Of a stretch of 64,000 nt of DNA, positions 52,123 through 61,472 are shown piece by piece (positions within the stretch are counted from its first letter, which is position 1; every line of letters starts with the position of its first letter). The notes under the pieces are model-generated. The model ran no database searches. It was not told where the DNA came from and saw nothing but the letters and a program-made list of their open reading frames with translations. The stretch spans positions 2,914,001 to 2,978,000 of the forward strand of contig CP118523.1 of assembly GCA_029227815.1 (NCBI GenBank), in the 5' to 3' direction. The translations under genes were made by a program, and so were the position numbers. This DNA comes from Clostridiaceae bacterium M8S5 (lineage in GTDB: Bacteria > Bacillota > Clostridia > Tissierellales > MCWD3).

Positions 52123-52841
52123 TTTTCAGTCAACTCCAAGAATATTTTTTCTAATGATTTTTCACCTTCTAACGCTCTTAGTTCTTGCATTGTTCCTTCG
52201 GCTATTATTTGTCCTTTGCTGATTATTGCTATCCTATCACATAGTTTTTCAGCAACTTCTAATACATGTGTTGAAAAAAATACCGATTTGCCTCTATCGC
52301 ACATTTCTCTCATGATTTGTTTTAAGTTGAAGGCTGCTTTAGGATCTAACCCAACCATTGGTTCATCCAATATAAATAAATCTGGCTCATGAATCAGAGC
52401 GCCTATCAATGCAATTTTTTGTTTCATCCCATGTGAATAACTGCCTATCACATCATTGACTGCATCTTTCATCTCAAATATTTCTAGATACCTACTTATT
52501 CTCTCTTTTCTATCTTTGCTATTTACCTTATAAACATCAGCCATAAATTTTAGGTATGTAATGCCTTTTAGCTTATCAAATAACTCTGGTTTATCTGGAA
52601 TATAGCTTATTTGTTGTTTGGCATTTATTATGTCTGTTTGATTGTCTATATTATTAACTAGTATTTTTCCATTAGTTGGTTTTAGAAGTCCAACTATCAT
52701 TTTTATAGTTGTTGTCTTACCAGCACCATTCGGCCCTAAGAATCCAAATATTTCTCCTTTTTTAACTGAAAAGCTTATATCATCCACTGCTTTTACACTG
52801 ACTTTTGCATATGTCTTCGTAAGACTGTTTACTTTTAGCAT
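52119..52841 (-). CDS. ABC transporter ATP-binding protein
   Basis: The ATPase of about 240 residues has Walker A GPNGAGKTT, signature YSHGMKQKIALIG, Walker B LFILDEPMVGLDP and switch His FFSTH. ATG at 52841 is preferred because AAAGGAGG lies 5 bases upstream; the earlier in-frame start would begin inside the ribosome binding site. It is the first gene of a two-gene operon with the large permease. No dedicated regulator is adjacent. Confidence 0.9.
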   Translation of the reverse strand: MLKVNSLTKTYAKVSVKAVDDISFSVKKGEIFGFLGPNGAGKTTTIKMIVGLLKPTNGKILVNNIDNQTDIINAKQQISYIPDKPELFDKLKGITYLKFMADVYKVNSKDRKERISRYLEIFEMKDAVNDVIGSYSHGMKQKIALIGALIHEPDLFILDEPMVGLDPKAAFNLKQIMREMCDRGKSVFFSTHVLEVAEKLCDRIAIISKGQIIAEGTMQELRALEGEKSLEKIFLELTEK

Positions 52842-52949
52842 ATCTTCCTCCTTTTTCAATTTGTATTTTTATTATGCTTTTAATTATATACAATAATGCC
52901 TAATGTATGCAATATATATTTACTACTTATTCATTCTATTATTTATATT

Positions 52950-54458
52950 TCAAGCTTTTAAGAAGATTTTCACTTTATTTTTCTTGTTTATTACTATTTT
53001 TTCTATATATTCATCAATAAAAAACTTCATATCATTTTCTCCTATATGTTCGTAATCTAGCTCTTTCATTGCTAATTTAGTAATATTATCTATTCGTAGT
53101 TCATTATTAAATGGTGTCATTTTATTGTTCTTATTTATTTCTTCTCTAATCAATTTTTCTAAATTGATAATATCATTATTTTTTTTATTATATACTTTTT
53201 TATCTAATTGCCCATCTATATACAGTTCTAATAATCTATTTTTATTATCAAGTAGTTTATTTAGTAGTTTATTTTGTTTTTCAAGCTTTGAAATATTACA
53301 GTCTTCATCTAAACTGTCTCTTAACACTTTTTCTATATTACTTACAAATACTTTTTTAGCTTGTTTATTATAGATACTTTTAAGTTTTCTAATAAACTGC
53401 TTTTTCAATAGTTCCTCCTTAATATATGTACCATTCATACATGCTTTTTTCCCATTACTATGATTATTACTACATTTATAAACAACCATTTCTCGATCTT
53501 TATTTCTCATAGTCTTCTTTCTATATCTCTTTTTACAACTAGCACAATACACTACTCCTGAAAACAAAGATTTGCTCTTACCAATTCCTTTTTTTATATA
53601 GTTTTCTTTATTGTTATTAATCTTTTTTTGTACGCTCTCCCATATTTCTTTATTTATTATTGGAATATGATTTTCTTTGATTGTTATATATTTCATTTCT
53701 CCGTTATTCTTCTTTCTAACATGTGTTAAGTAATCCTGTGTATAATATTTTTTTTGCTTTAATTCTCCTTTATATTTTTCATTTTGTAGGATTCTTCTTA
53801 TTGACGAATGGTTTAATTTACCTCCCATCTTACCTCTATTGATTCCTATATCTGCTAACTTCTTGACTATATTATGAAGTGAACAATCATCAAGTAAATA
53901 CCAATCGTAAATCTTCTTTACTATTTCTGCTTCTTTCTCATTTACTATGAGTTTTTTGTCTACTAAATCATATCCAAGTATTCTATTGGCTCCAAATACT
54001 ACTCCATTTTTCATGGCTTGTTCTTGACCTACTTTAACTCTTTCTGATATCTTCCTTGATTCTTCTTGAGCTAACGTCGCCATCAATGATAATCGTAACT
54101 CTCCATCATTATCACCTGTATTAATATTATCTATTTTGAAATACACATCAACATTGTACTTCTTGAGTTCTCTTGTAAATCTCAATGTATCTACTGTATT
54201 TCTAGCAAACCTTGATACTTCTTTTGTCAATATGATATCGAACTTCCCTAGTAAAGCATCGTGTATCATATCATTAAAACCTTTTCTATTTTTTATTGAT
54301 GTTCCACTTAGTCCTTCATCTATATATAATCCACAAAATTTCAGTTCTTTATTTTTATCTATATATTCTAACCACATCTTTTTTTGATTTTCTAGTGAAC
54401 TTCTCTGATCTTCATGGTCGCTACTAACTCTACAATAAGCAACTGCCCTTTTTTTCAT
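52950..54458 (-). CDS. Large serine recombinase (resolvase/integrase)
   Basis: The 502-residue site-specific recombinase has a resolvase catalytic domain with the nucleophile Ser12 (AYCRVSSDHEDQ), the conserved RFARN, DNA-contact GLSGTSIKNRKGF and EESRKISERV segments, a recombinase domain around 160-260, and a zinc ribbon (CASCKKRYRKK...CSNNHSNGKKAC). A coiled-coil region follows. The start at 54458 has AGGAGG 6-7 bases upstream. A 57-residue small gene overlaps its 5' end. No attachment sites, terminase or capsid genes are visible, so this is a lone integrase, perhaps the remnant of a small mobile element. Confidence 0.93.
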   Translation of the reverse strand: MKKRAVAYCRVSSDHEDQRSSLENQKKMWLEYIDKNKELKFCGLYIDEGLSGTSIKNRKGFNDMIHDALLGKFDIILTKEVSRFARNTVDTLRFTRELKKYNVDVYFKIDNINTGDNDGELRLSLMATLAQEESRKISERVKVGQEQAMKNGVVFGANRILGYDLVDKKLIVNEKEAEIVKKIYDWYLLDDCSLHNIVKKLADIGINRGKMGGKLNHSSIRRILQNEKYKGELKQKKYYTQDYLTHVRKKNNGEMKYITIKENHIPIINKEIWESVQKKINNNKENYIKKGIGKSKSLFSGVVYCASCKKRYRKKTMRNKDREMVVYKCSNNHSNGKKACMNGTYIKEELLKKQFIRKLKSIYNKQAKKVFVSNIEKVLRDSLDEDCNISKLEKQNKLLNKLLDNKNRLLELYIDGQLDKKVYNKKNNDIINLEKLIREEINKNNKMTPFNNELRIDNITKLAMKELDYEHIGENDMKFFIDEYIEKIVINKKNKVKIFLKA

Positions 54459-54603
54459 TATCACCCTCCTGATTATATATTCGCTTTAGCTTTCCTATGA
54501 TTATACTGTACTCATTTTTACTAATCATATTGCTTTTTACAAGTTTTGTCATGAAAACTTTACTGCTTTTATATAGCCAGAGGTTGTCTTTATCTGATTT
54601 CAA
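54430..54603 (-). CDS. 57-residue small protein overlapping the recombinase (SHOCT-like)
   Basis: The frame starts at TTG 54603 behind an excellent ribosome binding site AAGGAGGG and runs to TAG at 54430-54432, overlapping the recombinase start by 29 bases in another frame. The peptide includes LYKSSKVFMTKLVKSNMISKNEY, then SIIIGKLKRIYN. The 'ISKNEYxxIIxKLKxIY' ending resembles the short SHOCT-like helices of small proteins encoded just before clostridial serine recombinases. It may couple translation or modulate the recombinase. No function is established. Confidence 0.6.
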   Translation of the reverse strand: MKSDKDNLWLYKSSKVFMTKLVKSNMISKNEYSIIIGKLKRIYNQEGDNEKKGSCLL

Positions 54604-54674
54604 ATTAAATCCCTCCTTATATAAAAGCTTATGTATGAAGGGATTTGTCCTATTAATAAACAGTTTTATTGTAT

Positions 54675-54714
54675 AAAAAAACTGACATCTGGTATGATAC
54701 TTTTACAGTGTCAG
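54675..54714 (-). terminator. Terminator after the ABC operon at 54.7-56.3 kb
   Basis: CTGACA (54682-54687) pairs with TGTCAG (54709-54714). Read on the minus strand, the hairpin is followed by TTTTTTT. It lies about 10 bases after the stop codon at 54724. Confidence 0.75.
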
Positions 54715-54723
54715 ATTTCTATT

Positions 54724-55416
54724 TTATATATCTGTTGTCTCTATGTCTTCTATTACTGCTTTATAGGCTAAAGCAATTCCTAGTACTGCAAGAATTATTG
54801 GTATAATCCTTATACTTGCTAATGAAAAACCATTACTATTTGAATTTAGTATTGAAGTTACTATTATTGACGTTACCATAGTAGCTGATACGGTTTTCTT
54901 TCGCATACCAATGTACAATGGTATTAATGCTATAAATGATGTAGTCGTTGCACTAAATAATGTATCATACAACACCTCTTTTATCATAGTTAAACTCATG
55001 TGTTCCTGTGTTATTGGATATATTTTTTCTAAAATGTATAAGTCAAGTACTATTATACTTATTCCTATTAATATAGCTAAAAATGTTAATGATGTAACTA
55101 ATATTAATTTTGCTATCATTAACTTTTTCCTTGATACTGGATATTGAAACAATACACTGATTGTATTATCTGTGTATTCTCCTATTATTATATCACCGAT
55201 TAACACTCCTGCAAAAATAACAAATATCCCATTAACTATAGATTCAGCTAAATTCATTATTCTACTATACGATGTAAATGTAAAATCTTTATTATACTGA
55301 GCCACTAATAGTGTTAATATGAGAATAGCAACGATTACTTTTGTAATAATGAGAATACCTTTTATATATTTACCTATTTCGACTTTTCTAAGTTCTAGCT
55401 TTATTAGTCTCATCAT
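54724..55416 (-). CDS. ABC transporter permease (BcrB-like)
   Basis: A 230-residue membrane protein with six predicted segments. The loop GEYTDNTISVLFQYPVSRKKLMIAKL after the second segment is the usual ABC-2 cytoplasmic elbow of bacitracin/lantibiotic immunity permeases. It overlaps the ATPase gene by four bases and is the last gene of a probable four-gene operon (response regulator, kinase, ATPase, permease). It may provide self-immunity or resistance to a peptide antibiotic, perhaps related to the NRPS product encoded beyond 58 kb, but this is inference from position. Confidence 0.82.
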   Translation of the reverse strand: MMRLIKLELRKVEIGKYIKGILIITKVIVAILILTLLVAQYNKDFTFTSYSRIMNLAESIVNGIFVIFAGVLIGDIIIGEYTDNTISVLFQYPVSRKKLMIAKLILVTSLTFLAILIGISIIVLDLYILEKIYPITQEHMSLTMIKEVLYDTLFSATTTSFIALIPLYIGMRKKTVSATMVTSIIVTSILNSNSNGFSLASIRIIPIILAVLGIALAYKAVIEDIETTDI

Positions 55417-56333
55417 TTCACTTCACCTCCATTTGTTATGCTTAGGAAGTAATCCTCTAATGAGCTAGTGCCTTTTATCATAGTTTGTATGAGAATATTA
55501 TTTAGTATTAAAGCCTTGGATATCTCTTTTAACGATATATTTTGATCATATATTCTAATTTTGTTTTGATCTATTATTTTAAAGTTAGACAGTTTTAATT
55601 TATCATCAAGTATCATAGATGCCTTTCTAACATTATCTACTTGTAAATCAACATACTCTGTAGTTTCTCTCTTAATATCGTTCATTTGAATCTCTTGTAT
55701 CAGACGGCCTTTTGATATTATCCCAATAGTATCTGCTATCTGCTCTACCTCAGTTAATATATGACTAGAAACAAGTATGCTCATACCATATTGTTTTGAT
55801 AGCATTGTTAGTAAATCTCTAACATCTTTTATTCCCTCAGGGTCTAATCCATTAATTGGCTCATCTAATAATAATAACTCTGGTTTTGTTATAATAGCTC
55901 TTGCTATACCCAACCTTTGTTTCATACCTAGTGAATAATTTTTTACTGGTTTATTTTCAATGCCTCTTAAATTAACTATCTTTAGAACTTCATCTATAGC
56001 TTTTTTATCATAAAACCCCATGTAATCACAATGGATCTTTAAATTTTCTTTGCCTGTTAAATTAGTGTAAAACACTGGATATTCTATAATAGCTCCAATT
56101 CTTTTAAATACTTCATATGAATTTTTTAATAGCTTCTCATTAAATATCTCTATCTCCCCATTAGTAGGCTTTATAAGATTAGTTATTAACTTTAGCAATG
56201 TTGTTTTTCCTGCACCGTTAGGCCCTAAAAAACCATATATCTCGCCTTTTTTAACACTCATATTTACATTAGATACAACTTCTATACCATTGTATATCTT
56301 TGTTAGATTATAGGTCTTTATAACATACGTCAT
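55413..56333 (-). CDS. ABC transporter ATP-binding protein (BcrA-like)
   Basis: The 306-residue ATPase has Walker A GPNGAGKTT, signature YSLGMKQRLGIA, Walker B LLLDEPINGLDP and switch His VSSH. A C-terminal extension of about 90 residues is as in bacitracin/lantibiotic immunity ATPases (BcrA type). It lies 94 bases after the kinase gene; a ribosome binding site AGGGGAG precedes the ATG. It pairs with the six-segment permease encoded next. The module resembles peptide-antibiotic detoxification operons controlled by two-component systems. Confidence 0.9.
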   Translation of the reverse strand: MTYVIKTYNLTKIYNGIEVVSNVNMSVKKGEIYGFLGPNGAGKTTLLKLITNLIKPTNGEIEIFNEKLLKNSYEVFKRIGAIIEYPVFYTNLTGKENLKIHCDYMGFYDKKAIDEVLKIVNLRGIENKPVKNYSLGMKQRLGIARAIITKPELLLLDEPINGLDPEGIKDVRDLLTMLSKQYGMSILVSSHILTEVEQIADTIGIISKGRLIQEIQMNDIKRETTEYVDLQVDNVRKASMILDDKLKLSNFKIIDQNKIRIYDQNISLKEISKALILNNILIQTMIKGTSSLEDYFLSITNGGEVK

Positions 56334-56427
56334 ACGCGCTCCCCTTTCATTTTTGTTAATATATTAGTATTATATGGGGTAAAGTTTTCTTTCTTCTTAA
56401 GCATTTATTACTTTTTTCTTAAGATTA

Positions 56428-57378
56428 TTAATAATTTAGTCTATTTAACCTTATTGTAAACACTGTTTTTTCATATGGTTTACTATTTAGCTTTATTTGT
56501 CCTTTAAGATTCTCTACTAATTTTTTTGTTATAGTTAACCCTAAACCACTACCTTGATATTTTTTGTTTCTTGAATCTTCTAAAGTATATAATCTTTCAA
56601 ACACTCTATCAGCATATATTTCATTTATTCCTTTTCCTTTATCCCAAACTTTTATATATACAAATTCCTTATCAGCGCTTACCTCTAGACCTATGATTTT
56701 CCCTTCATATCCGTAAGTTATAGCATTTGAAATAAGATTGTTTAGAATTCTATTCATTGCATCTTCATTTCCTAAAACATACACATCTTCATTAGGTATA
56801 TTAATGTTCATATCTAGATTTTTATCTGTAAGGATTCCATAATAAGAAAGTATGCTTTTCCTACATATTTCACTTATATTAATTTTACTAAGAGTAATAT
56901 CAATATCTCGTGATTCTATCTTAGATAATCTGAAAAAATCGTTTAATAAATCCACCAATTCTTCACTTTTTTCCTCTATTTTGCTAAGCAACATAGTCCT
57001 CTCTTGGTGTGTTAGTGAATTATCTGTATTTAATACCTCTATATATCCAAGTATTACTGTTAATGGTGTTTTTATATCATGTGAAATATTAGAAAGCATT
57101 CTTTTCATTTCTTCCTTTGTATTTGCATAATCTGCTGTAGCCTTATTGATACTGAATAAAACCTTATTTATTTCTACTAGTAGATTTTTAATATACATAT
57201 CATCAGTTGTAAGCAATATTTTTTGATTACTTTTTTCTTCAGAGATTTTTTGTAAGACATCGTATATATATTTAACATTTTTGTTTTTAGTTTTTATCTT
57301 CTTATATTGAAAATATATGTATATAATCTGTATTATTACAACTATTATTAATAACATTTTTATCATACTAAAATTCAC
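56428..57378 (-). CDS. Sensor histidine kinase, short N-terminal anchor
   Basis: The 316-residue kinase has only one N-terminal membrane segment (residues 6-24) and no extracellular sensor domain. The phosphoacceptor motif is SNISHDIKTPLTVI (His100). The ATPase has N-box NLISNAITYG and G boxes WDKGKGI and GSGLGLTIT. It overlaps the response regulator by 11 bases. Kinases of this form commonly sense antimicrobial peptides through an associated ABC transporter, and an ABC pair is encoded just downstream. The direct stimulus is unknown. Confidence 0.9.
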   Translation of the reverse strand: MNFSMIKMLLIIVVIIQIIYIYFQYKKIKTKNKNVKYIYDVLQKISEEKSNQKILLTTDDMYIKNLLVEINKVLFSINKATADYANTKEEMKRMLSNISHDIKTPLTVILGYIEVLNTDNSLTHQERTMLLSKIEEKSEELVDLLNDFFRLSKIESRDIDITLSKINISEICRKSILSYYGILTDKNLDMNINIPNEDVYVLGNEDAMNRILNNLISNAITYGYEGKIIGLEVSADKEFVYIKVWDKGKGINEIYADRVFERLYTLEDSRNKKYQGSGLGLTITKKLVENLKGQIKLNSKPYEKTVFTIRLNRLNY

Positions 57379-58069
57379 CTAACTTATATCCTATTCCCCA
57401 AATAGTCTTGATATATTTAGGGTCTGATGCATTATCTTCAATTTTTTCTCTTAATCTTCTTATATGAACATTTATCACATTAACATCGTTATAATATTCT
57501 TCCTCCCAGACAAATGAATATATTTGTGATTTAGTAAATACTCTTTTTGGATTTTTCATAAATATCTTTAATATTTCAAATTCTTTTGAAGTAAGGTTTA
57601 TTGTTTTGTTGTTTTTCTTTACACTGTAATTATCTAAATCTATCTCTAAATTTCCTTTTTTTATAATATTGTTGTCATTTATTTCTTTTACATTGGAATA
57701 TCTATTCGCTCTTCTTATAAGAGCTTTTACTCTCGCTGTTAATTCAATCATTGAAAATGGCTTAGTTATATAATCATCTGCCCCAAAGCCCAGTCCTATA
57801 GCTTTATCAACATCGCTATCTTTAGCGGACATTATAAGTATAGGAAGAAGGTTAATACTACGTATTATCTTCATAAGCTCTATACCATCTAACTTAGGCA
57901 TCATTATATCTAGCAAGACTAAGTCAAATTTACCTTCTCTAAATTTGCTTATGCCTTCCTGACCATCAAATGCACATATAACATCAAACCCATCTTTTTT
58001 TAAATGTTCACTTATCATCTCACTGATACTCATATCATCTTCAACCAACAAAATTTTATTTGTCATCAT
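57368..58069 (-). CDS. OmpR-family response regulator
   Basis: The 233-residue regulator has the acidic pair (residues 10-12), Asp54 (VLLDIMMPK), the conserved Lys in MSAKD and a winged-helix domain (LTSKEFEILKIFMKNP...VINVHIRRLREKIE...TIWGIGYKL). It starts at ATG 58069 or 58066 behind AAGGGG. It is the first gene of the operon with kinase, ATPase and permease. The operon is in the same orientation as the NRPS/desaturase genes and follows them after a terminator. Confidence 0.92.
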   Translation of the reverse strand: MMTNKILLVEDDMSISEMISEHLKKDGFDVICAFDGQEGISKFREGKFDLVLLDIMMPKLDGIELMKIIRSINLLPILIMSAKDSDVDKAIGLGFGADDYITKPFSMIELTARVKALIRRANRYSNVKEINDNNIIKKGNLEIDLDNYSVKKNNKTINLTSKEFEILKIFMKNPKRVFTKSQIYSFVWEEEYYNDVNVINVHIRRLREKIEDNASDPKYIKTIWGIGYKLGEF

Positions 58070-58158
58070 TGTTCCCCTTCTATTACATACTTTTTAGATT
58101 AAATCGTCTCTTTCTTATTTATTCATTATATCACTTATTATCTCCTTTATAAAAAAAC

Positions 58159-58194
58159 AAAGATACTCTTCTTATATAGCTGAAAAGTATCTTT
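58159..58194 (-). terminator. Terminator after the desaturase-like pair
   Basis: AAAGATACT (58159-58167) pairs with AGTATCTTT (58186-58194); on the minus strand it is followed by GTTTTTTTAT. It separates the NRPS/flavoprotein genes from the two-component operon. Confidence 0.8.
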
Positions 58195-58244
58195 AAATCA
58201 TACGAGTTTGATTAATTTTGACAATAACAAATGTTTTGCTGTTT

Positions 58245-59828
58245 TTATTTATTTAAAGCCATCTCTTGTTTATTTATCCCTTCAAAAGCCCTAAATTCTT
58301 TATTTTCATCTCTACACAAAAATTGGATAACGTGTCTACCAGATGCACTTGATCTTACTAAACCACCAAGGGAAACCCAATGACCTGCCATGTAAAAATT
58401 GCTAAGCCCAGGTAATTTCATATGGTGCTTCTCAACCAAAGGTATAACATTTTCTTCTGTATCAGCAAATGGAATCCATGCCATAACTGAACCTTTATAG
58501 TTTGCAGTGTATCGAACAGCTGTAACTGGTGTTGAAACATCAACATATTCAACCTGTTCTTTAAGTCCTGGATATTTTTTATCCATAAATTCAATAATGT
58601 ATTTTCCAACCTTTTCTTTTTCTTTGTTATAAGCATCTCTATCTGTATCGTATAATTCCTTCCAACAATCATAATCAGAATAATAAAAGAACTGCATTAC
58701 AGATTTACCTTCTGGTGCAAATTCTGGTGCATGGTGACAGTAATGTCTAGCTGTAAAACCTCTTTGATTACCGCTTCCAGTAAGTGGAGAGGTATCTTCT
58801 AGAAAATAAGTCGTACTATCTGGTTCATCACTTAGATCTCTATTAATTCCTAAAAATACTAATACAAATCCCTTATACGTCTTATACTTTTTATTTTCTA
58901 ATCCTTCATATAGCTGTTTTATATCATCACTTATATATTTACCATCGAGCATATCAAATATTGTTGTTCTTCCATCTGCTGCAGATATTATAATATCTGC
59001 GAAGTGCTTAGTCCCATCTTCTGACATTATGCCTATTGCCTTATCATTTTCTACAAGTATTTTTTTAACTCGCTGTTCGTACATCATTTTTCCGCCTAGC
59101 TCTAAATATCTTTTTTCTATTGATTTTGCTAGCTCCAAAGATCCTCCTTCTGGATATCCAGCGTTTTTTTCATACATTGCTGTCAAATTACACATATTAG
59201 GTAGTAACGGGAAGTCTGGCATTTGCTGTTGTAGTATATATTCAAAGGCATTTCTCAATAATGGATGTTTAAATCGTTTTGCAAAATCTTTTATTTCAAT
59301 ACTTGTACTTTTCTGGAGTATTTCACCAAATGGCCTTAAAAATTCGTTCTTTATTTTTTGCTCGTCTTCTTGATTTACTAGCGGTATCGGTTTTAGCATA
59401 GGGAAGTTAACACCCATAAAAGCACTCATTCCATCACAAAATTCTTTAATCAAACTTTCATCCTCTGGAGATATTTCTAGTAGATGTTTTTCTAACTTAT
59501 TTGGATCTATATAAAAATTAACAGTTTGTCCATCAGTATCTACTACACGATTGAATATATCTCTAAAGTAACGTATTTTTTTATCCTTTAGTGCTCCTAG
59601 TTCACTCCATATTTGATTCATGTCATTGCCTGGTTTTGTTCCAAGTAACCAATCTATACACTGATCAAATATGAATTCTTTTCTCTTCCATGCAGTACAA
59701 CACCCGCCTGGTATAAAATGTAGTTCAAATATTTTAGACTCATAGTTGTTCATTTGAGCATAGCAACCTGTTGATAAGCCTGATATCCCTCCGCCAATTA
59801 TAATTATAGACTTTTTTTCTTTACTCAT
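58245..59828 (-). CDS. FAD-dependent phytoene-desaturase-like oxidoreductase (second of pair)
   Basis: The 527-residue protein starts with an FAD-binding Rossmann motif IIIGGGISGLSTGCYAQ (residues about 8-24), followed by PGGCCTAWKRKEF, as in CrtI/CrtO-type amine-oxidase-fold flavoproteins. The C-terminal FAD segment is LSNFYMAGHWVSLGGLVRSSASGRHVIQ. In clostridia this family is annotated as NAD(P)/FAD-dependent oxidoreductase; substrates are not known. It follows its paralogue by 31 bases and both follow the NRPS gene. A role as a desaturase on the peptide or its precursor is possible by context. Confidence 0.85.
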   Translation of the reverse strand: MSKEKKSIIIIGGGISGLSTGCYAQMNNYESKIFELHFIPGGCCTAWKRKEFIFDQCIDWLLGTKPGNDMNQIWSELGALKDKKIRYFRDIFNRVVDTDGQTVNFYIDPNKLEKHLLEISPEDESLIKEFCDGMSAFMGVNFPMLKPIPLVNQEDEQKIKNEFLRPFGEILQKSTSIEIKDFAKRFKHPLLRNAFEYILQQQMPDFPLLPNMCNLTAMYEKNAGYPEGGSLELAKSIEKRYLELGGKMMYEQRVKKILVENDKAIGIMSEDGTKHFADIIISAADGRTTIFDMLDGKYISDDIKQLYEGLENKKYKTYKGFVLVFLGINRDLSDEPDSTTYFLEDTSPLTGSGNQRGFTARHYCHHAPEFAPEGKSVMQFFYYSDYDCWKELYDTDRDAYNKEKEKVGKYIIEFMDKKYPGLKEQVEYVDVSTPVTAVRYTANYKGSVMAWIPFADTEENVIPLVEKHHMKLPGLSNFYMAGHWVSLGGLVRSSASGRHVIQFLCRDENKEFRAFEGINKQEMALNK

Positions 59829-59859
59829 ATTTTTCCTCCTTTTTCTATTTCATTTATAA

Positions 59860-61395
59860 TTAATCTAAAACAGTTCTAAATTTTTTATTATCTTTACTAC
59901 ACTGTGTCTGTATTGCATAGCGACCACAACATGCTACTCTTATCAATCCTCCATATGAAACCCATTGTCCAATCATATAGAAATTGTCAAGCCCCGGTAT
60001 GTTAATCCCTACTTGTTTTGACCACACGTCAACTTCACTCGTTGCTATCCATCCCATTATAGAACCTTTGTAATTTTTTGTGTAACGCTCAATCGTAACT
60101 GGCGTACTAACATCAATAACTTCTATTTTTTCTCTAATATTTGGATATACGGTTTCAAGCTGTTTGATAACTATATTTGCTATTTTATCTTTTTCATCTT
60201 TATACGCCTGTCTATCTTTAGAAAGCTCTTTCCACTCGTCGTAATTTGCAACAAAGAAACTAGTTAATACTGACTTACCTTTAGGTGAATAGGATGGTTC
60301 TGTATGGCAATAGTGTCTTATTAATATTGACTTTTGTTCTTTACTTATAGTTCCTAATATATCTATTGGTTCATCTCTTAGGTAAATCTTCGAATGTGGT
60401 TCATCATTAAAATCCATATCTACTCCTAAGAATACCTTTACCATTGATGGATGAACTCGTGCATTTTCATACATTCCTTTAATGTTTTCATCTAGATACT
60501 TACCACCCAGTAAATCATATATGGTTGTTCTTCCATCACATGATGATATTATTATATCTGCATATAGCTCACTACCATCTTCTAATACGATACCTTTTGC
60601 CTTGTCATCTTCTATGATTATGTTTTTCACATATTTTTTATAGTAAATCTCACCACCAAATTCTTTGTACCTAGTCTCTAAAGACTTTGATAAACCATAT
60701 GCTCCCCCTTCTGGATAACCCGCATTCTTGTTATACATATTTGACAATGTAAAAAGAGGTGGAAAAACTGAGTATTCTATGTCAGGATTATAAAAAATAT
60801 ATGAGATGATTTCACGAAGTCTATGATCATTAAAACTATTGGCATAATCTTTAATCATTAGAGCATTATACTTTGTGAGTATGCCCATATAAGGGAAAAA
60901 CTTTATAAATATACTCAGTTTATCTAATGGTCCATATAAATTCTCTGGCTTTTTATAGCTAAATGATGGTGACTTTGAAAATCGCTTTACTGATTTACAT
61001 AAATGCTTTATTTTTTTCTTGTCTTCATCGTCGTCTGTAAACTTAAATAACTCTGATTTCAATTTAGCTGGGTCAGCATAAAAGGTACATATATCTCCTT
61101 TGCTTGTTTCTATTTGAAAAAGGTCATCGTAAAAAGCTACGTTTTTTCCTTTAAGCGCTCCAAGTTCTCTCCAAATTGAATGTTCCTGCATTTTAGGATC
61201 TATACCAACTATCCAATCCATCCCTCCATCAAAGTTATATCCTTTGCGCTTCCATGCAGTTGAGAGTCCACCTGGTATACTATGCATTTCAAAAATCTTT
61301 GTATCATATCCGTTCATTTGTGCATATATTCCTGCTGCTAATCCAGAAACTCCTCCGCCTATAATAATTATAGATTTACTTTTTTGTTTAATCAT
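59860..61395 (-). CDS. FAD-dependent phytoene-desaturase-like oxidoreductase (first of pair)
   Basis: A 511-residue paralogue of the next gene. The FAD motif is IIIGGGVSGLAAGIYAQ with PGGLSTAWKRKGYNFDGGMDW. The C-terminal FAD segment is LDNFYMIGQWVSYGGLIRVACCGRYAIQ. The two proteins align along their whole length, with conserved PVT...RYT.NYKGS.M.WI. Both keep the nucleotide-binding glycines. The gene starts 78 bases after the NRPS stop codon, past a hairpin. Two such enzymes side by side could act in sequence or as a heterodimer. Confidence 0.85.
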   Translation of the reverse strand: MIKQKSKSIIIIGGGVSGLAAGIYAQMNGYDTKIFEMHSIPGGLSTAWKRKGYNFDGGMDWIVGIDPKMQEHSIWRELGALKGKNVAFYDDLFQIETSKGDICTFYADPAKLKSELFKFTDDDEDKKKIKHLCKSVKRFSKSPSFSYKKPENLYGPLDKLSIFIKFFPYMGILTKYNALMIKDYANSFNDHRLREIISYIFYNPDIEYSVFPPLFTLSNMYNKNAGYPEGGAYGLSKSLETRYKEFGGEIYYKKYVKNIIIEDDKAKGIVLEDGSELYADIIISSCDGRTTIYDLLGGKYLDENIKGMYENARVHPSMVKVFLGVDMDFNDEPHSKIYLRDEPIDILGTISKEQKSILIRHYCHTEPSYSPKGKSVLTSFFVANYDEWKELSKDRQAYKDEKDKIANIVIKQLETVYPNIREKIEVIDVSTPVTIERYTKNYKGSIMGWIATSEVDVWSKQVGINIPGLDNFYMIGQWVSYGGLIRVACCGRYAIQTQCSKDNKKFRTVLD

Positions 61396-61444
61396 ATAAA
61401 CACTCCATTTTATTTAGTAAGATTTTGTTAATTTTATAAACGTA

Positions 61445-61464
61445 GGGCTACCTTGAGGTAGCCC
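61445..61464. other. Strong hairpin between NRPS and flavoprotein genes
   Basis: GGGCTACC pairs with GGTAGCCC around TTGA, 9 bases after the NRPS stop codon on the minus strand. No clear T-run follows (TACGTTTATAAAAT), so it may be a weak terminator, an attenuator or an mRNA processing site that lowers expression of the downstream genes. Confidence 0.65.
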
Positions 61465-61472
61465 CCTCATAT

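Noticed and set aside
52950..54603. Prophage or integrative element spanning this region
   Set aside because: Only a recombinase and one small gene are present; no capsid, relaxase, terminase or attachment-site repeats were seen.
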